From positions 5,642,001-5,706,000 of the forward strand of contig NC_085068.1 in assembly GCF_963662255.1 (NCBI RefSeq): a stretch of 64,000 nt of DNA, read 5' to 3'. Of the stretch, positions 42,466 to 53,749 are shown piece after piece. A model generated the notes under the pieces. The model worked only from the letters and a program-made list of their open reading frames with translations, searched no databases and was not told the DNA's origin. Each line of letters opens with the position of its first letter. Position 1 is the first letter of the stretch. A program made the translations under genes and the position numbers. The stretch is from Cinclus cinclus (lineage: Eukaryota; Chordata; Aves; Passeriformes; Cinclidae).

Positions 42466-43465
42466 GTCCTGCTCTGGGAGCACTCCCGTGGTTTAACCAA
42501 GCAGCCACATGAAGAAGCCAATGACCTGTAATGAACTCATTTATGAGCCACATGAGCAGCTCTCATCTCCTGACACCCCCAGCTGCTGCTTTGGGGGTGG
42601 TCTGAGTGAGGCTGAAGTGCCCAGTATAACCAGTTCACTGTGCCAGTGCGGGCTGGCCAGGAGGACACGTGTGCCCACACCAGTGCATGCCTCTGGCCAG
42701 AGGCCAGGTGACCAGTTCAGAAGGGATCGATTCTGGCCAGGGGACAGTGGACTTTGACAGCTTGTGACACATTGCTGGCCTTCTACTTTTGAGTGCTGGG
42801 CTTGGGGAAGTGGGCTGAAATCATGGTCCAAATCAGGTATTTATGCATCAATATTTATGGGAAGCTGCACCACAGTGTTGTCAGGACTGATAGCTCTCCT
42901 GAGACTGGGCCTCCTATGGATGCACCACCTCACTTGAATTATTTTTTTTTAATTTGAATTTTCCATGGCGTTTTACTGTAAATGACCCTTTGACAGGGGA
43001 AAACATGTGGAGCTCCAGCACTCACCTGCAGAGCTGGTGCCTCCTTGCCAACAGAACAGGCTGTGCTGGCCAAGCTTGGCAGGGGCCTGGAGCCTGTTCT
43101 TCATGCTGGGAGTTTGTCAGCCCATGGTGCTGCCCGTGTCACTTACTGCAAGAAGAAGCAAGCGTAAATTGGGTGTGGCAATCAGAGATACTGCTTGGAT
43201 GGAGATAAACTGCCCACAAATCTGGTCAGTGCGAATCCACACAGCTGGGATGGCCTTGCCGAGTCCTGAATCTTGAGTTATTTTGCCATTCCAGTTGTAG
43301 CCAGGAGCTGGCTACCTGCAGCAGTGGGGAAGGTCACCACTCCAGTGTCACCACATCACCCTGGCCAGGGCCCAGGGACCCTTTTGTCTGTTTGCACAAA
43401 GCTCCTGAGCAGGTGAAACCACTGCCAGAGGAACCCCAGCTCTGCAGAGAAGAGGGACAGCCCTA

Positions 43466-43645
43466 TCCCATCCCATCCCATCCCATCCCATCCCATCCCA
43501 TCCCATCCCATCCCATCCCATCCCATCCCATCCCATCCCATCCCATCCCATCCCATCCCATCCCATCCCATCCCATCCCATCCCATCCCATCCCATCCCA
43601 TCCCATCCCATCCCATCCCATCCCATCCCATCCCATCCCATCCCA
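43466..43645. repeat. (TCCCA)n microsatellite, 36 copies
   Basis: Pure pentanucleotide array of 180 bases. The complementary strand is (TGGGA)n, which could form a G-quadruplex. Sits directly left of the inverted duplicate block. Confidence 0.97.
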
Positions 43646-44245
43646 TCCCCACTCCAGAGGCTGCAGCACAGCCCTGCCCAAGGCGCTTGGCCTTTAAATT
43701 ATTCCCACAGGGGCCAATTGAAAATAATAAAAGAATTGTTTCTTTTCCTGATGGAATTTATTTTAATCTGTATATAACTTGTAATTTTGGGCTGATTCCT
43801 CTCTTATTTTATTTCTTCCTTAACAGTATTTTTTTTTTTGCATTAGATATCATTCTTGTGAAGAAATCATGTTAATATAATATGTAGTGAAGGACCAAAA
43901 TCGTGTTGTTGAGGTTGGATGTTGGGTAAGCAGGGAGCAGGAGGATTTTGTCCATGTGCCAAATGACCCCAGTCAGTGCTGCCACTGGTGCTGCCGATTC
44001 CCCAGACAATCATCCCTCAGCTCCACTTTGTCTTGAAGCCCCTGGGGCCTTGGAGGAAGGTTCCAGTGATTAGAAGCAGCACAAGAGGAGGAGGAGGAGG
44101 CCAGTGGAGATGCTCTGCCTCGATGGCCCTGCTCCAGGAGAACATGGAAGTGGCCTTAAACACGGGGATAGATCCATCCTGCCCCATTGCAGCTGCAGCT
44201 CCATGACTCCTGGCAGCTGCTGGAGCAAACCACGTGTCTGAGCAT
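43646..44245 (+). repeat. Inverted duplicate block, copy 1 (MEGF6 3' UTR)
   Basis: Read on the + strand this matches the - strand of 60673-61275. By eye the only difference is a T run of 11 here against 14 in the other copy. Identity stops abruptly after gagcat at 44245. On the left, beyond the array, a weaker match (tttgcacaaagctcctgagc against tttgcacagagctcctgggc) shows the homology is longer and partly diverged. Confidence 0.95.
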
Positions 44246-44307
44246 GGGACTGCAGCAGCCCTGTACCTGTATTTTTATAGAAAGTTCTTTTACTGTTCAT
44301 ATTTCTT

Positions 44308-44313
44308 AATAAA
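44308..44313 (+). terminator. MEGF6: MEGF6 poly(A) signal AATAAA
   Basis: AATAAA followed by a T/GT-rich element (tcttttgttgtactgtctgc) 15-35 bases downstream, the usual cleavage context. It lies about 60 bases beyond the end of the duplicated block. Confidence 0.75.
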
Positions 44314-44659
44314 GTTTTCTTCCTCTTTTGTTGTACTGTCTGCCTTTTTGGATTTTAAATTTAGCGCTGATGAAAAATGTTAATTCTCCACAGTTAAAAG
44401 AAATAAACAGAAAGCCTGGCTGAGTTTCTACTTATCTTGTCTCTCTCAGTTAAATACCCCTGACAGCTGCTCCAGGTGACAGCAGGCTGGCAGGGGCTCT
44501 GGCGGGTTTCACGAGATGCACATATTGTGTGAGAACATGTAGAGGCCACAGCAATGCCACCAGCAGAATGAAGCTTCTTTTTAGGGCTCATAGTTGGGAC
44601 AACCTGGCTCCTTGGAGCTGTCATGCTCAGGGACACTCACCACTAATGGAGAACACATG

Positions 44660-45527
44660 GTTCATTGGTATCCAAGAATTTATTGTTACCTTAATTTACA
44701 GTTGAACAGTTTGATCAGAAAAGACCTTTTATCAACGCTGCCCCTGTGAATGTGAAGTTGGCAGTGTATGGGGCTGGCTCATCCCAAAATTGTAGCTGCC
44801 ATGTCCCCTGCATGGGGTGTGAGGGGCTGAGCCCCGGGCAGAGCTCCCTCCCCAGTTGGGAGGAGGGAAAGACAGGTGGGAGCTTCAGTACTGCTCTTCA
44901 TCCTGCCCCTGCTTCCCCCTCTGCCTGGAGCATATCCCATTCCTGGTGCCAGAGCTGACTCCATGGGAACAACTCTGGCATCAAGTATTTTATCAAGTGA
45001 CCAAAAGGTATCTGGCATCACCTCACCTGCGCAGGGCACGGCTCTGCCCAAAGAGCCTAAGAATTATTGTGGGGGAGGAGAGACAGAAAAAAGAGAAACA
45101 GGAACAAAAACTGGGTTGAGGAATAAACCAAGCATATGGATTTAAGCTCCTAACAATCCCCAACTGGGGTGTGCCCTCCCCACACCAGGCGTGCTGGCCC
45201 AGCTGCCAGCAGGGACGGAGATGGTGGCACAGGCACCATCAGAGCCCAGAACAGCTCCAGCCTTTCCAACCCGAGCCAAGCCCTCGGCTGCTCCCGGAGC
45301 CTGTTCCGGGTCAGCAGTGCCAGCGCTGCCAGGTGTGCCCGGCGCCAGCTCTCACAGAGGGAGCTGCTGTGTCACAGCTGCCACACGGAGCCGTCCTGGC
45401 CCATGAGATCTGCCGCCCGAGACAAGCACAGTTCAAGAAGAAAGGCTCTGCTGCTGCCTGCTCTCCGTGGGCTCAGTCTGCAGAGGTCTGGATGTCCCTG
45501 AGGCAGAGGGGTCCCTCTGGGCTGTCC
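44660..45527 (-). other. ARHGEF16: ARHGEF16 3' UTR
   Basis: Extends from the ARHGEF16 stop at 45528-45530 to the - strand AATAAA at 44679-44684. About 870 bases, no repeats recognised. The 5' boundary is firm; the cleavage site is inferred. Confidence 0.6.
44679..44684 (-). terminator. ARHGEF16: ARHGEF16 poly(A) signal AATAAA
   Basis: AATAAA on the - strand (TTTATT on +). It is about 370 bases from the MEGF6 signal, so the two genes end tail to tail with roughly 330 bases between their likely cleavage sites. Confidence 0.6.
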
Positions 45528-45667
45528 CTACACGTCGGTCTCGATGCGCAGCCGCTCCATGCGCCGCACGTTGCCCTCGGCAGCCACGCGGCTCGTGATG
45601 GGCCGGGCACAGGCCTGGGGGAACCAGCCCCGCTCCCCGTCCCGCAGCCGCTCCCCCCAGCACCAGC
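45528..45667 (-). CDS. ARHGEF16: ARHGEF16 last coding exon (SH3 end, PDZ ligand)
   Basis: Acceptor ctctcccag. Encodes [16 protein letters not shown], the second half of the SH3 with its Trp pair, then [18 protein letters not shown] and the terminal ETDV before TAG. The terminal ETDV also ends the human protein. Confidence 0.95.
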
Positions 45668-48600
45668 CTGGGAGAGAACAGAGCAGTGACGGGGCCAGGA
45701 ACGGCCATGGATCCTGGGGATGCACCACTCCCCTCCCTTGCAGGTGCTGGCTAGAGGCATCCAGGGATGGCAGGGGAGGAGTCACCCCTAGGGAACACAA
45801 CAGCTGCCCATGGCAGTGTCACCTCCCTCAGCCCCCCAGGACCCACTGTCACCTGCTGGGTCAGAGCACCAGCCAGTGCCACGGGTCTCACCAGCAGACA
45901 GGGCTTCCCAGAAGCTTCTGCAATTGCTAAAATGCCAGTCCCTGAGGATCACTGCAGGTTCCCCCTGCCCCAGCTCTGCTGAGGTCAGAGCCTGCCCCAA
46001 CCCAGGCACTCACCATCCTCTTCCCTCAGCACCAGCACAACGTCTGCCTGCTGCAGGGACAGCTCATCTGCCTCCTTGGCCAGGTAGGCACGGGTCACCT
46101 CCACCTGGCTCAGGTCTGCAGGACAAGGAACAGCAGGGACAGTGAGTAGGCACAGCCCTCAGCTCAGCCGTGACCCCCAGCTGCCCGCCCAGTGCTCCGC
46201 AGCACAGCATGCTCCATTCTCTCCTGTCCCTGCCCCTTATGCCTCAAAGCTTGTCGAACCTCCCCGAACAACAGCTGAAGGCATTCCTGGAATTCCCGTG
46301 CCTCCCAGGAAATGTATTTAAGGTTGATTGTGACTGATAAGTTCATGGGAGGCAACTCCTAAGGAGCAAGGCGTGGGGTTTTCCTCTCCATTGGCAGGAG
46401 TGGAGGAGAACCAGGTAGAAACCTGGGCCTGCAGATGCTCCAGTGCAACAGGGAATGCCAGCAGAGCCAGGCTGCCCTCTGGCACACGGTACCTCCTTTG
46501 GGAATGGTGTCAGGCTTTTCCTTCTCCCTGTGCATCAGCGCTGCCATCCACCGGGCCCGGTCACTCCTGCCAGAGGGAAACACAAAGAAAGCCTTGGGAC
46601 AGCATCCCTACGGCCAGCAGCAGCTGGGACATTCCCAGCAGGATGAATGCTTTCCAGGAGAGTCAGATTGGACAAGCATTTGATCAGACTATTCAATGTA
46701 AGGACACTTCCCAAGTGGCATACATGGCCCAGCTGCTTTGCTTCCTTTGGACAGGGGAAGCTGACGTGAGAATTATATGGGAAATATAAGAGAGAGGAAG
46801 GAACAGAGGCTGGGAGAAGCCTGTGTACATCCCCATTTCTGGAAGGAGGAGCGTGGGGATAAAAGGAGATTTGCAGAAGCCTCAGAGGATTCCCAGGGCA
46901 CCAGTCCATCCCACGAGCCAGTGCACAATCCCAGTGTGGCACTCACAGCGTCTCTGCTGACAGCATCACCTCCTCCCGCCGGCCCTCGCTGTCCTTCTCC
47001 AGCACCACTCGGAGCAGGTGCCCACCAGCCTTGCCAGGAGGAGGGGAGGGTGGATCTGAGCTCTCCACCTTCTCCACAGTGACCTGGTCCAGCGTGGCAT
47101 AGTTCATGACTGTGTAACTCTCCTCGCTGCGGCACAGACGGGATCAGCGCCTCAGCTGTGGGGTCTGGGCCACCTCCTGGCTCCCAGCCCGGCACAGGAG
47201 GCTCAGCAGGCATTGCCAGAGCAGCCTGGAGCTGATGCTTAGGGTGGGACATGGCTGTTGGGACTTGCTGGCCACCCATCCACTGAGGCAAAGCCACTGG
47301 TTGGACTGGGTGCTTCTCTTCTGGCTGACAAGGGAAATCTCACGGGTTTCTCTGCTATGTGCTGCTCAGGAAATCAGGGTTTAACCCTCTAGCTGTTCTC
47401 CAGGGAAAGGCAGGACCCTCCCCACAGCCTCACCTCTTCTTCTTGGTGATGATGAGGACATCGTTGAACAGGAAGAGGTGGCAGAGACGGCCGGCGCCGC
47501 GGCGGAAGAGCCCGGCCTCCTCTGAGAGCAGCAGGTACAGCTCGCCCCGCTTCAGCAGCCACCGTGACACAGAGATCAGGGGGAAAGGCTGCAACAGCAC
47601 CAGGGAAAGGCTGGGTCACTGCCCTCCTCACCAGCAGCAGAAAATCAAGGCAAGGAGTGAACCTGCAGTGGTGCTGGGGCCAGTTGGGATGGACACACCA
47701 CGTGCGTTTTAAGTGTCTTTAAAAAGGATTTTCCAGGAGGCAGGTGGAAGGCAGAGCAGGTGTGCACCCCTTTCCAGCACACCCAGAGATGCAGCCCTGG
47801 ACCCCAACAGTGGGTGACACTGTCATGGCTTTACTACACCCTTTAGAAACTGCCTGCATCCAACAGCCCAGTCCAGGCTTCCCAGAAGGATTCCCAGCAC
47901 AGGTCTAAACAGGCCCCAGAAGACCTCCCACCACCACTTCTACAAGACCTCACCTTCTTCTTCCCAAATTCCAGCTGTTTCTGCAAGGTGTACATCTGCT
48001 CTGTCCTCTCCATAGCCCGAGCTCCCTCATTGCAGCTCTTGACCAGCTGGGAAGAGAAAAACATCCCAAGGAAAGGGGAGAAGGGTCAGACACTGAGCCC
48101 ATCCATCTTCCACACCACCCCCAGCATTAGGGACTGTCCTGCTGCCCTGAACATGAGAGACAGACAAACCCTGGCACAGGCTTCACACTAGGTTTTGGAA
48201 AAGGCAGTGGGATGCTCTCCTGGAGATGGGGTCTGCCTGGAGAAGGACTCAAGTGAACCTGCACCAAAACTGAGGGAGCAACAGGAAGAGGAAGAATGAA
48301 TCATCTGAGAAGAGCTCAAGGCAGGAGGATGGACAATCACACAGAGGGGAGGATTCTGCTCAGACGTGAGAGCAGGACAGACAAGGAGCAGCAGGAATGT
48401 GCTGCCAAGAGCTGCTCTTCAGGGTGATGAAAGGAAGAGTCACCACTGACATGGTGGTGGCCACAGTCTCTGTGGCCCTTTAGCCTGTGTGAGTGACCAG
48501 TGGATAGCAAAGCACAGGGAGATCCAGGAGCAGGAATAGTGCACAGCTCGTGACTCCTGCACTCCACACTTCCCTCTCTGCTTCACTCACTGCCCTTTGC

Positions 48601-51600
48601 CCAAATCCCCAAAAACCATGTCTCAGGAAGGACAAAGATGGGCCAAAGAGGAAAGAAGAAAAGAGGATAAGAAAAAGGAACAAACCAAGATCAGGTGACA
48701 AAGGCGAGAAGGGAAAAGAAGTGTTCATCCAGCAGCTGTTTGGAGCAGAGGAGCCTCAAGTGAACTGATGCTGGGAGGGAAATGAGAGGCCAGAATGGCA
48801 GCATTGGATCAATCTCCAGAGGGCTGAGCTGGCAGGAGGAGAGGTGGAGGGCTGGCCAGCTGGGCCTCACCTTGCTGATGGCCTTCACAGCGCGGGTGGC
48901 AGCTCCGTACGCTGCAGTGTGTGCGTTTGTTTTTTGCTGGACGGTCTGGAATTCCAAGATAAGAAGCTTTAGTGACATTGCACCACAGAGAAGGGAGCAT
49001 CAGCTTTGGGTCTTCAGGATGCCACACGTGGATTGAACTGATCCAAATGGTCAAAGGAACGTTTAACAGCGCTGAGAGCTGGGAATCTGGGGGTTTCATG
49101 TCTGATATGTGCCTGGCCACCCCCTGGCCCTCACCCCTGCAACCCACCACAGACTGGGAGCAGTTACTGGAAATCCCATGTCCAGTAGCTTGGCCATTTA
49201 GAGGAGATTTCCATGAAGAATAAAAGACCTGCTTTTCATTCCTGGGCTGCCTGTGCTGCCTGAACAGCCATCAATCAGGACACTTGTGCAACCCCACCCT
49301 GGGACTCAGATATGGCACAGAAGAAGCTCAGGCTGCTCAGATGGGTGGTACCAAGACATGAAGTGTTATTCACAGAGCTTTAAACTGCACACCTGACACC
49401 CCCTCAGAGAAGCAGATTGCTCTGGATATAAATCACGGAATATGCTGAGTTGGAAGGGACCCATTAGGATCAACTCCTGGCCCTGCACAGGACACTCCAA
49501 GAATCCCACCATGTGCCTGGGAGTTATCCAAATGCTTCTCCTGAATATGGAAGCATCCAGGCTCAGCATGCAGGGCCCAGCTCCAAAGGGCTGGAAGTCC
49601 AAGTAAAGGCTGTCCTGGGCTCAGCAAACAAAGAGAATAGCAGAGTCACCTCTTCAGAGGTGCCAAGCAATGCCACTGTGTGACTACTTACATCTAAGAG
49701 CAGAGGAAGCCGTGTTACCCTCTGCATGGGCAGAATGAGAAATGAGATCATTGGCAGGCCTCCACACTCTGGTTTCCTTTCAATTTGTTTCAGGGTCTCT
49801 TTAAATAAGGGGTTTGTGGTTCTGTAACAGGACAAGAAAGCTCCATTAACTCTGTTCTTCAGCTGTCAGGATTTTCCAGCAGCTCTCCACGCACGGGAAA
49901 TGCAGAGCAGAGATGGCACTGCCTGAGGTGCTCATTGTCACTCTGCCAGGCTTGAAGTGCCCAGCTGGGCAGAAACAGGACTGATCCCACAGCAGGTGAT
50001 GCAAAAGCACCCAGAGAGAGATGGTGAGCCCACCAAAAGGTGGGTAAAGCCACATATGTACCAACAACAGACTCAAGAGTTGGCCTGGAGATGAACAAGC
50101 CCCATCTCTGTCCCTACATGTTATCGACCTCTGCAACCCCTGGAGCTCAGAGCCCCTCAGAGGCAATTCCTTGGCCAGCCCAAGCCCTGTACTCACAGCA
50201 GCTTATCCAGTGTCCTCTGCTGGTACACTTCATTGGAGCAGTAGCTGATGTAGGGGTTGAAGTGTTTCGAGGCGTGTTCCTCCACGATGTCACTGATGTC
50301 AGGGATCAGGAGGTGCTCCTGGTGTCGCTTCTCCAAGTCTTCAAAGAAGCTGAGGAGAGAATTTAAACAACCTCACCACATGACTCGCTAGGCCAGACAA
50401 ACTGAATGTTCCCACTGTGGCTTTTTCCAGAGGAGATGGGGCCTGGATCTTCTTCTGGCAGGGCAGTTCCAGCAGCTGAGACACCCACACCTTCCCCAGA
50501 GGCACATGCTTCCTCCATTCCTGCACGGGATCCCTCCTCCACCTTAGCCCTCCATGAGGTTTAATTTCTGCCCCATCGGGAAGCCACAAGCCCTCAACGC
50601 CCCCACAGCCATTCCCAGGGCTGCTGCATCCTCCTCCTGCTGCTTTCCCACATGGACACAGCTCGCCCAGCACCACCTCCCAAGGCATTTCCTCCCCACC
50701 TCCCAGTGAGTACCTTCAACAATCCAAGGGATGGTTGGTTTGGCACTACAAATAAAAAGCTCAGGCTCCCCTCCCAGGCCTGCCTGGTCCCAGGCCCAAC
50801 TTGCCTTGTGCTGACTGTCAGGATGTCCCCGATGTTGGAGAAGAGGTGGTGGTGCTCTGTCTGAGTCATGGTCTCCTTCAGCTCCTCTGACCTCATGAAG
50901 TGGCCCACCAGGATGCTCAGGCTGTGCATATAGGAGTACTCAGAAGTGATGATCTCAAACATTGCCTGGAGAAAGTAGGGAAGATGGAACAGACTGGACA
51001 AAGCAGAGAATTTATTGTTAAATCTTATTTATACTCTTTTGGCACAAAGCCACTGGAAATTACTTGGCTCCACATCGGTTCTGTCACTCCATGCATGGCC
51101 TGGCCAGTACCAATAATCCCAGTGTGTTTTAGGACAGTTTTTAGAAAACCATAGCATGAAGATGCTTTCTCTTCCCATGGAAGCTGCCTGTTTCCCCACC
51201 AATTTGTGCAGGTGAGCCCTCCCAGCATTGCCCAGTCCTGCAGCAGCTGGAAGCAGCAGCACCACGAGCTAAGCTGAGCCCAGCTCCACCTGGAGCTGAC
51301 CCTGAAGAGCCACGTGTATCCCACAGCCTTCGGGGCCTCCGCTGTGCTCCTGGACACGCCCCAGGCCTCTCTCACCTCCTGCCGCTTGCGCTCCTCAGGG
51401 GAGATCCTCTGCAGGATGCCTGATTCCAGAACCTGTGGATGAGCAGGAATGATGGTCCCTGCACACCCTCGAGTGAGGTCTGGGGCTGTGTCAGCTGCCC
51501 CATGGCACATCCCACCACCACACACCATCAGAACCCATCACAAACCATTACACAATGTAACACACCATCACACACCATCACAAACCACTACACACTGGAA

Positions 51601-53749
51601 CACACCATCACACACCATCACAAAATGTAACACACCTTCACACACCATCGCTCACCACCACCACTGCCCATCACCACTAACTCCTGCATCATCCCACACA
51701 CCATCACCCAGCTCCCCAGCCCCCAGCAGCTGGCTGCTGCCACTCCCTGGACGATTACTCTCCCCACAGTCTGCAGGGAAAGCCCAGCAAGGAGCACCCG
51801 CCTTCCCCTCAGCTGTGGGTGAAAACCAACTACAGCAGCACCACCTGCACCAATGGCCCTGGGCAGACCCTGCATGTCCCAGCCAGGGCTGGACAGCCCA
51901 GAATGTCCCAGTACAAGGACTAATGATGTGGAATTATCCCCTCGCAACTCCTGGACCCTCCAGGCTGCTGGCCCTACCTCTGGGAGCTGGCTCCAGGTCA
52001 CTTGGGCCGGGCGGTAGCTCTGCACCACTATAGCAGCACCCAGAGGGGACTGCTCCTCTGGCAGGGACTCGTCCAGCAAATCCTCATCTGACTCATGGCT
52101 GACAGAGTTCAGACCTCTCTCACGGATCTCTTGATACAGCTGAGGCTCTGAGGAGGAGAAGACACAAGGTCAACATAGCAGCCTCTCCCAGCCCACGGCT
52201 TCCCTTCCCAACCACGGCTGCCTTGCCCTGTTGGCCATGAGCCACAAGTTCCAGTGAGCCTGGGCCAGAAACTGATGAGGTTGGACTTTGCACTGTGCTG
52301 ATTACCCAGTGGCTCCTGCTCCCAACAGCCCCCACAGCTCTCCCACTTTCCCTGGGAACCATCCATCTGTGAGCATGGCAGCAACTGGAGCGTTACCAGC
52401 CCCAGGAGTGGGAAAACAGGGCAGCAATGCTCCTGCTGCTTCGGGGAAACAGAGACAAAAGCCATGGCCCCAGGTCATGGGAGCAGCACAGTGGGGAAGG
52501 GTCTTGCAGGGATTTGCTGGGCTGAGGCAGAGGGGACAGGAGACAGGAGCACTCACGGTCCTTGAATGAGCCACCACGCTTCTGCACCCGCTTCCGCCCG
52601 AGGGTTTTCTGCAAGGGCAAGAGGACAGCCTGCTGTGGTTACCACACTTCTGAGGCCTTGGGAAAACTCTTTCAGGAAAAGGAAGAGTTACCTGTGCCAG
52701 TCAGCCCACACCACCCTGTTCTTTCAGCCTGGCTTCTGTCTGAGCTCTGTTTGCCTTACCCAGGTGACTCAGCTTTCACCTCCCATAACCAGGGTCACGC
52801 TCAGAACCATTCTGTACTTGCCCTTCTGCTGTCAAATCTCTCTTACACCTGGACTTTGCCCGTTCTGGAGTCTCCCTTTCCCCAGACATGCTTCACCCAT
52901 GTTTGTGTACAACTGGAGCCGCTCTCCCGGCCAGCCCCACCCTGCAAACATCCCACAGCCTTCTGCCAAGCGTCCAGCTCCACTCCCCATGACAGCCATG
53001 TCAGCTATTCCCGAGCTCTCCAGGGACCTGCAGCATCTGCTGGTGACACAGAGCTTCCCAAGGCACCAGTCACGACACCAGGCTCAGCAAACCAGCTCCA
53101 GAACTGACCGGAGCTGTGGGCCCTGCAGCTGCTCTGTCACCACTATGAAAGCAGGACCTCATCCCACGCTGCTGACAGGGGTGACAGCAGATGCTAAACC
53201 CACCTTGCTCCTGCCGGGGCTGCGGTCAGGCAGGGCGCTGCCATCCTCGGACATGGGCTTCAGCGAGGGAGTGGCCTTGGCCGGGTCCAGCTCGGCACCC
53301 AGCCCCTTCATGGCCGCACGGTAGGACATGTTCCTCAGGTTGCGCTTGAGGGCCCCCCCGCCATCATCCTCATCCTCCACCTCCAGGGCCACCATGGGGA
53401 CGGCCGCCTGCTTCGGGTCAGGGCTCAGGGGTTCCCGGCTCACCCCGAAGCTCTGGTGCCTGGAGGGGCTGTTTTTGGGCTTGGAGGAGACGGCCAAGCT
53501 TTTGGGGATGAGCTGCTGCGTTCCCACCTTCAGCGCGGCCGGGCTCTCCGTGCTGAGGATGATGCGACGGGGCTCGACCGAGGTGGGGGAGGCCAGTGGT
53601 GACAGCGAGGTGGCACCGGGCGCCGTGGTGGAGCTGCGCTTCCCAGGGGCACAGGTTGGGCTGGGGGGATCTGGCTGCACTGGGTGGCATCGGTACTCCA
53701 GGAGCAAGGTCTTGTCATCCACAGAGCTACTAGAGGGGCTCCGAGACAT
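45528..53749 (-). CDS. ARHGEF16: ARHGEF16 (ephexin-4), Rho guanine nucleotide exchange factor (gene-level entry, 14 coding exons)
   Basis: Cytoplasmic Dbl-family GEF; the human protein acts on RhoG downstream of EphA2. The 14 coding exons sum to 2088 bases (695 residues plus stop) with every junction in frame, against 709 residues in human. By residue: N-terminal region 1-275 with the conserved [22 protein letters not shown] domain about 276-480 with [19 protein letters not shown] about 480-615, SH3 about 616-690, and C-terminal ETDV, a class I PDZ-ligand motif. Start chosen at [13 protein letters not shown], which aligns with the human start. One intron uses a GC donor. Convergent with MEGF6. 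Confidence 0.95.
46014..46115 (-). CDS. ARHGEF16: ARHGEF16 exon, first half of SH3
   Basis: Acceptor tcctgcag, donor ATG|GTGAGT. Encodes [20 protein letters not shown] then [10 protein letters not shown], the ALYDY-like and acidic RT-loop part of the SH3 domain. Confidence 0.95.
46493..46566 (-). CDS. ARHGEF16: ARHGEF16 exon, end of PH domain
   Basis: Acceptor ctggcag, donor GAG|GTACCG. Encodes [17 protein letters not shown], holding the conserved Trp of the C-terminal PH helix. Confidence 0.93.
46947..47126 (-). CDS. ARHGEF16: ARHGEF16 exon, PH domain middle
   Basis: Acceptor gccgcag, donor GCT|GTGAGT. Encodes [20 protein letters not shown], then a proline-rich insert and [10 protein letters not shown]. 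60 codons. Confidence 0.94.
47434..47588 (-). CDS. ARHGEF16: ARHGEF16 exon, start of PH domain
   Basis: Acceptor gttgcag, donor GAG|GTGAGG. Encodes [20 protein letters not shown] through [15 protein letters not shown], the first PH strands. Confidence 0.95.
47954..48046 (-). CDS. ARHGEF16: ARHGEF16 exon, end of DH domain
   Basis: Acceptor cttcccag, donor AAG|GTGAGG. Encodes [20 protein letters not shown] then [11 protein letters not shown]. 31 codons, phase 0 on both sides. Confidence 0.95.
48871..48945 (-). CDS. ARHGEF16: ARHGEF16 exon, DH domain
   Basis: Acceptor aattccag, donor AAG|GTGAGG. 25 codons ([20 protein letters not shown] then KAISK). A shorter reading from a CAG 9 bases further in is possible, but the full length aligns with human. 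Confidence 0.88.
49430..49600 (-). mobile_element. CR1-like fragment, antisense to the + strand
   Basis: Reads aatatgctgagttggaaggg then acccattaggatcaactcct, followed by text typical of the reverse complement of a CR1 3' end. Lies in an ARHGEF16 intron. Confidence 0.72.
49692..49821 (-). CDS. ARHGEF16: ARHGEF16 exon, DH domain core
   Basis: Acceptor ctgttacag, donor GAT|GTAAGT. Encodes [20 protein letters not shown], the most conserved helix of the Dbl-homology fold and the main GTPase contact. Confidence 0.97.
50197..50349 (-). CDS. ARHGEF16: ARHGEF16 exon, DH domain
   Basis: Acceptor ctcctcag, donor GCT|GTGAGT. Encodes [20 protein letters not shown] and [18 protein letters not shown], close to human. 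Confidence 0.96.
50805..50965 (-). CDS. ARHGEF16: ARHGEF16 exon, start of DH domain, followed by a GC donor
   Basis: Acceptor tctccag. Encodes [20 protein letters not shown] and [12 protein letters not shown]. The donor that keeps frame with the next exon is CAAG|GCAAGT (GC type); the nearest GT would shift the frame. Confidence 0.95.
51376..51432 (-). CDS. ARHGEF16: ARHGEF16 exon, linker to DH
   Basis: 19 codons, [19 protein letters not shown]. Acceptor atccacag, donor GAG|GTGAGA. Confidence 0.95.
51515..51665. repeat. Degenerate ACACCATCAC-type tandem repeat
   Basis: Repeats of acaccatcac, acaaaccattac and acaatgtaac with drift, in an ARHGEF16 intron. Confidence 0.8.
51978..52147 (-). CDS. 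ARHGEF16: ARHGEF16 exon, N-terminal region
   Basis: Acceptor ctcctcag, donor GAG|GTAGGG. Encodes [20 protein letters not shown] and [15 protein letters not shown], the latter nearly identical to human. Confidence 0.96.
52557..52608 (-). CDS. ARHGEF16: ARHGEF16 exon, basic segment
   Basis: 17 codons plus one base, [17 protein letters not shown]. Acceptor ccttgcag, donor ACC|GTGAGT. Rich in Lys/Arg. Confidence 0.94.
53204..53749 (-). CDS. ARHGEF16: ARHGEF16 first coding exon
   Basis: 182 codons from [13 protein letters not shown] to SPGRSK, donor AAG|GTGGGT. Contains [20 protein letters not shown] and [18 protein letters not shown] as in human. The frame stays open upstream to an ATG at 53962, but that stretch has no human-like sequence, and a CTCAG acceptor about 25 bases before this ATG suggests a 5' UTR exon boundary there. 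Confidence 0.93.

Larger units (their letters stand above)
42466..44335 (+). other. MEGF6: MEGF6 3' UTR
   Basis: Runs from the stop at 42463-42465 to just past the AATAAA at 44308. It includes the (TCCCA)36 array and the block duplicated near 60.7-61.3 kb. An earlier AATAAA at 43726 could give a shorter form. Confidence 0.6.

Noticed and set aside
43348..43697. Repetitive frames reading MGWDG-type and SHPIP-type pentapeptides
   Set aside because: Translation of the TCCCA/TGGGA microsatellite in a 3' UTR, not a gene.
43976..44206. 76-residue frame found identically at 60712-60942, looking like a duplicated small gene
   Set aside because: Identity reflects the duplicated DNA block. The frame has no initiation context or family match, and the block lies downstream of coding ends.
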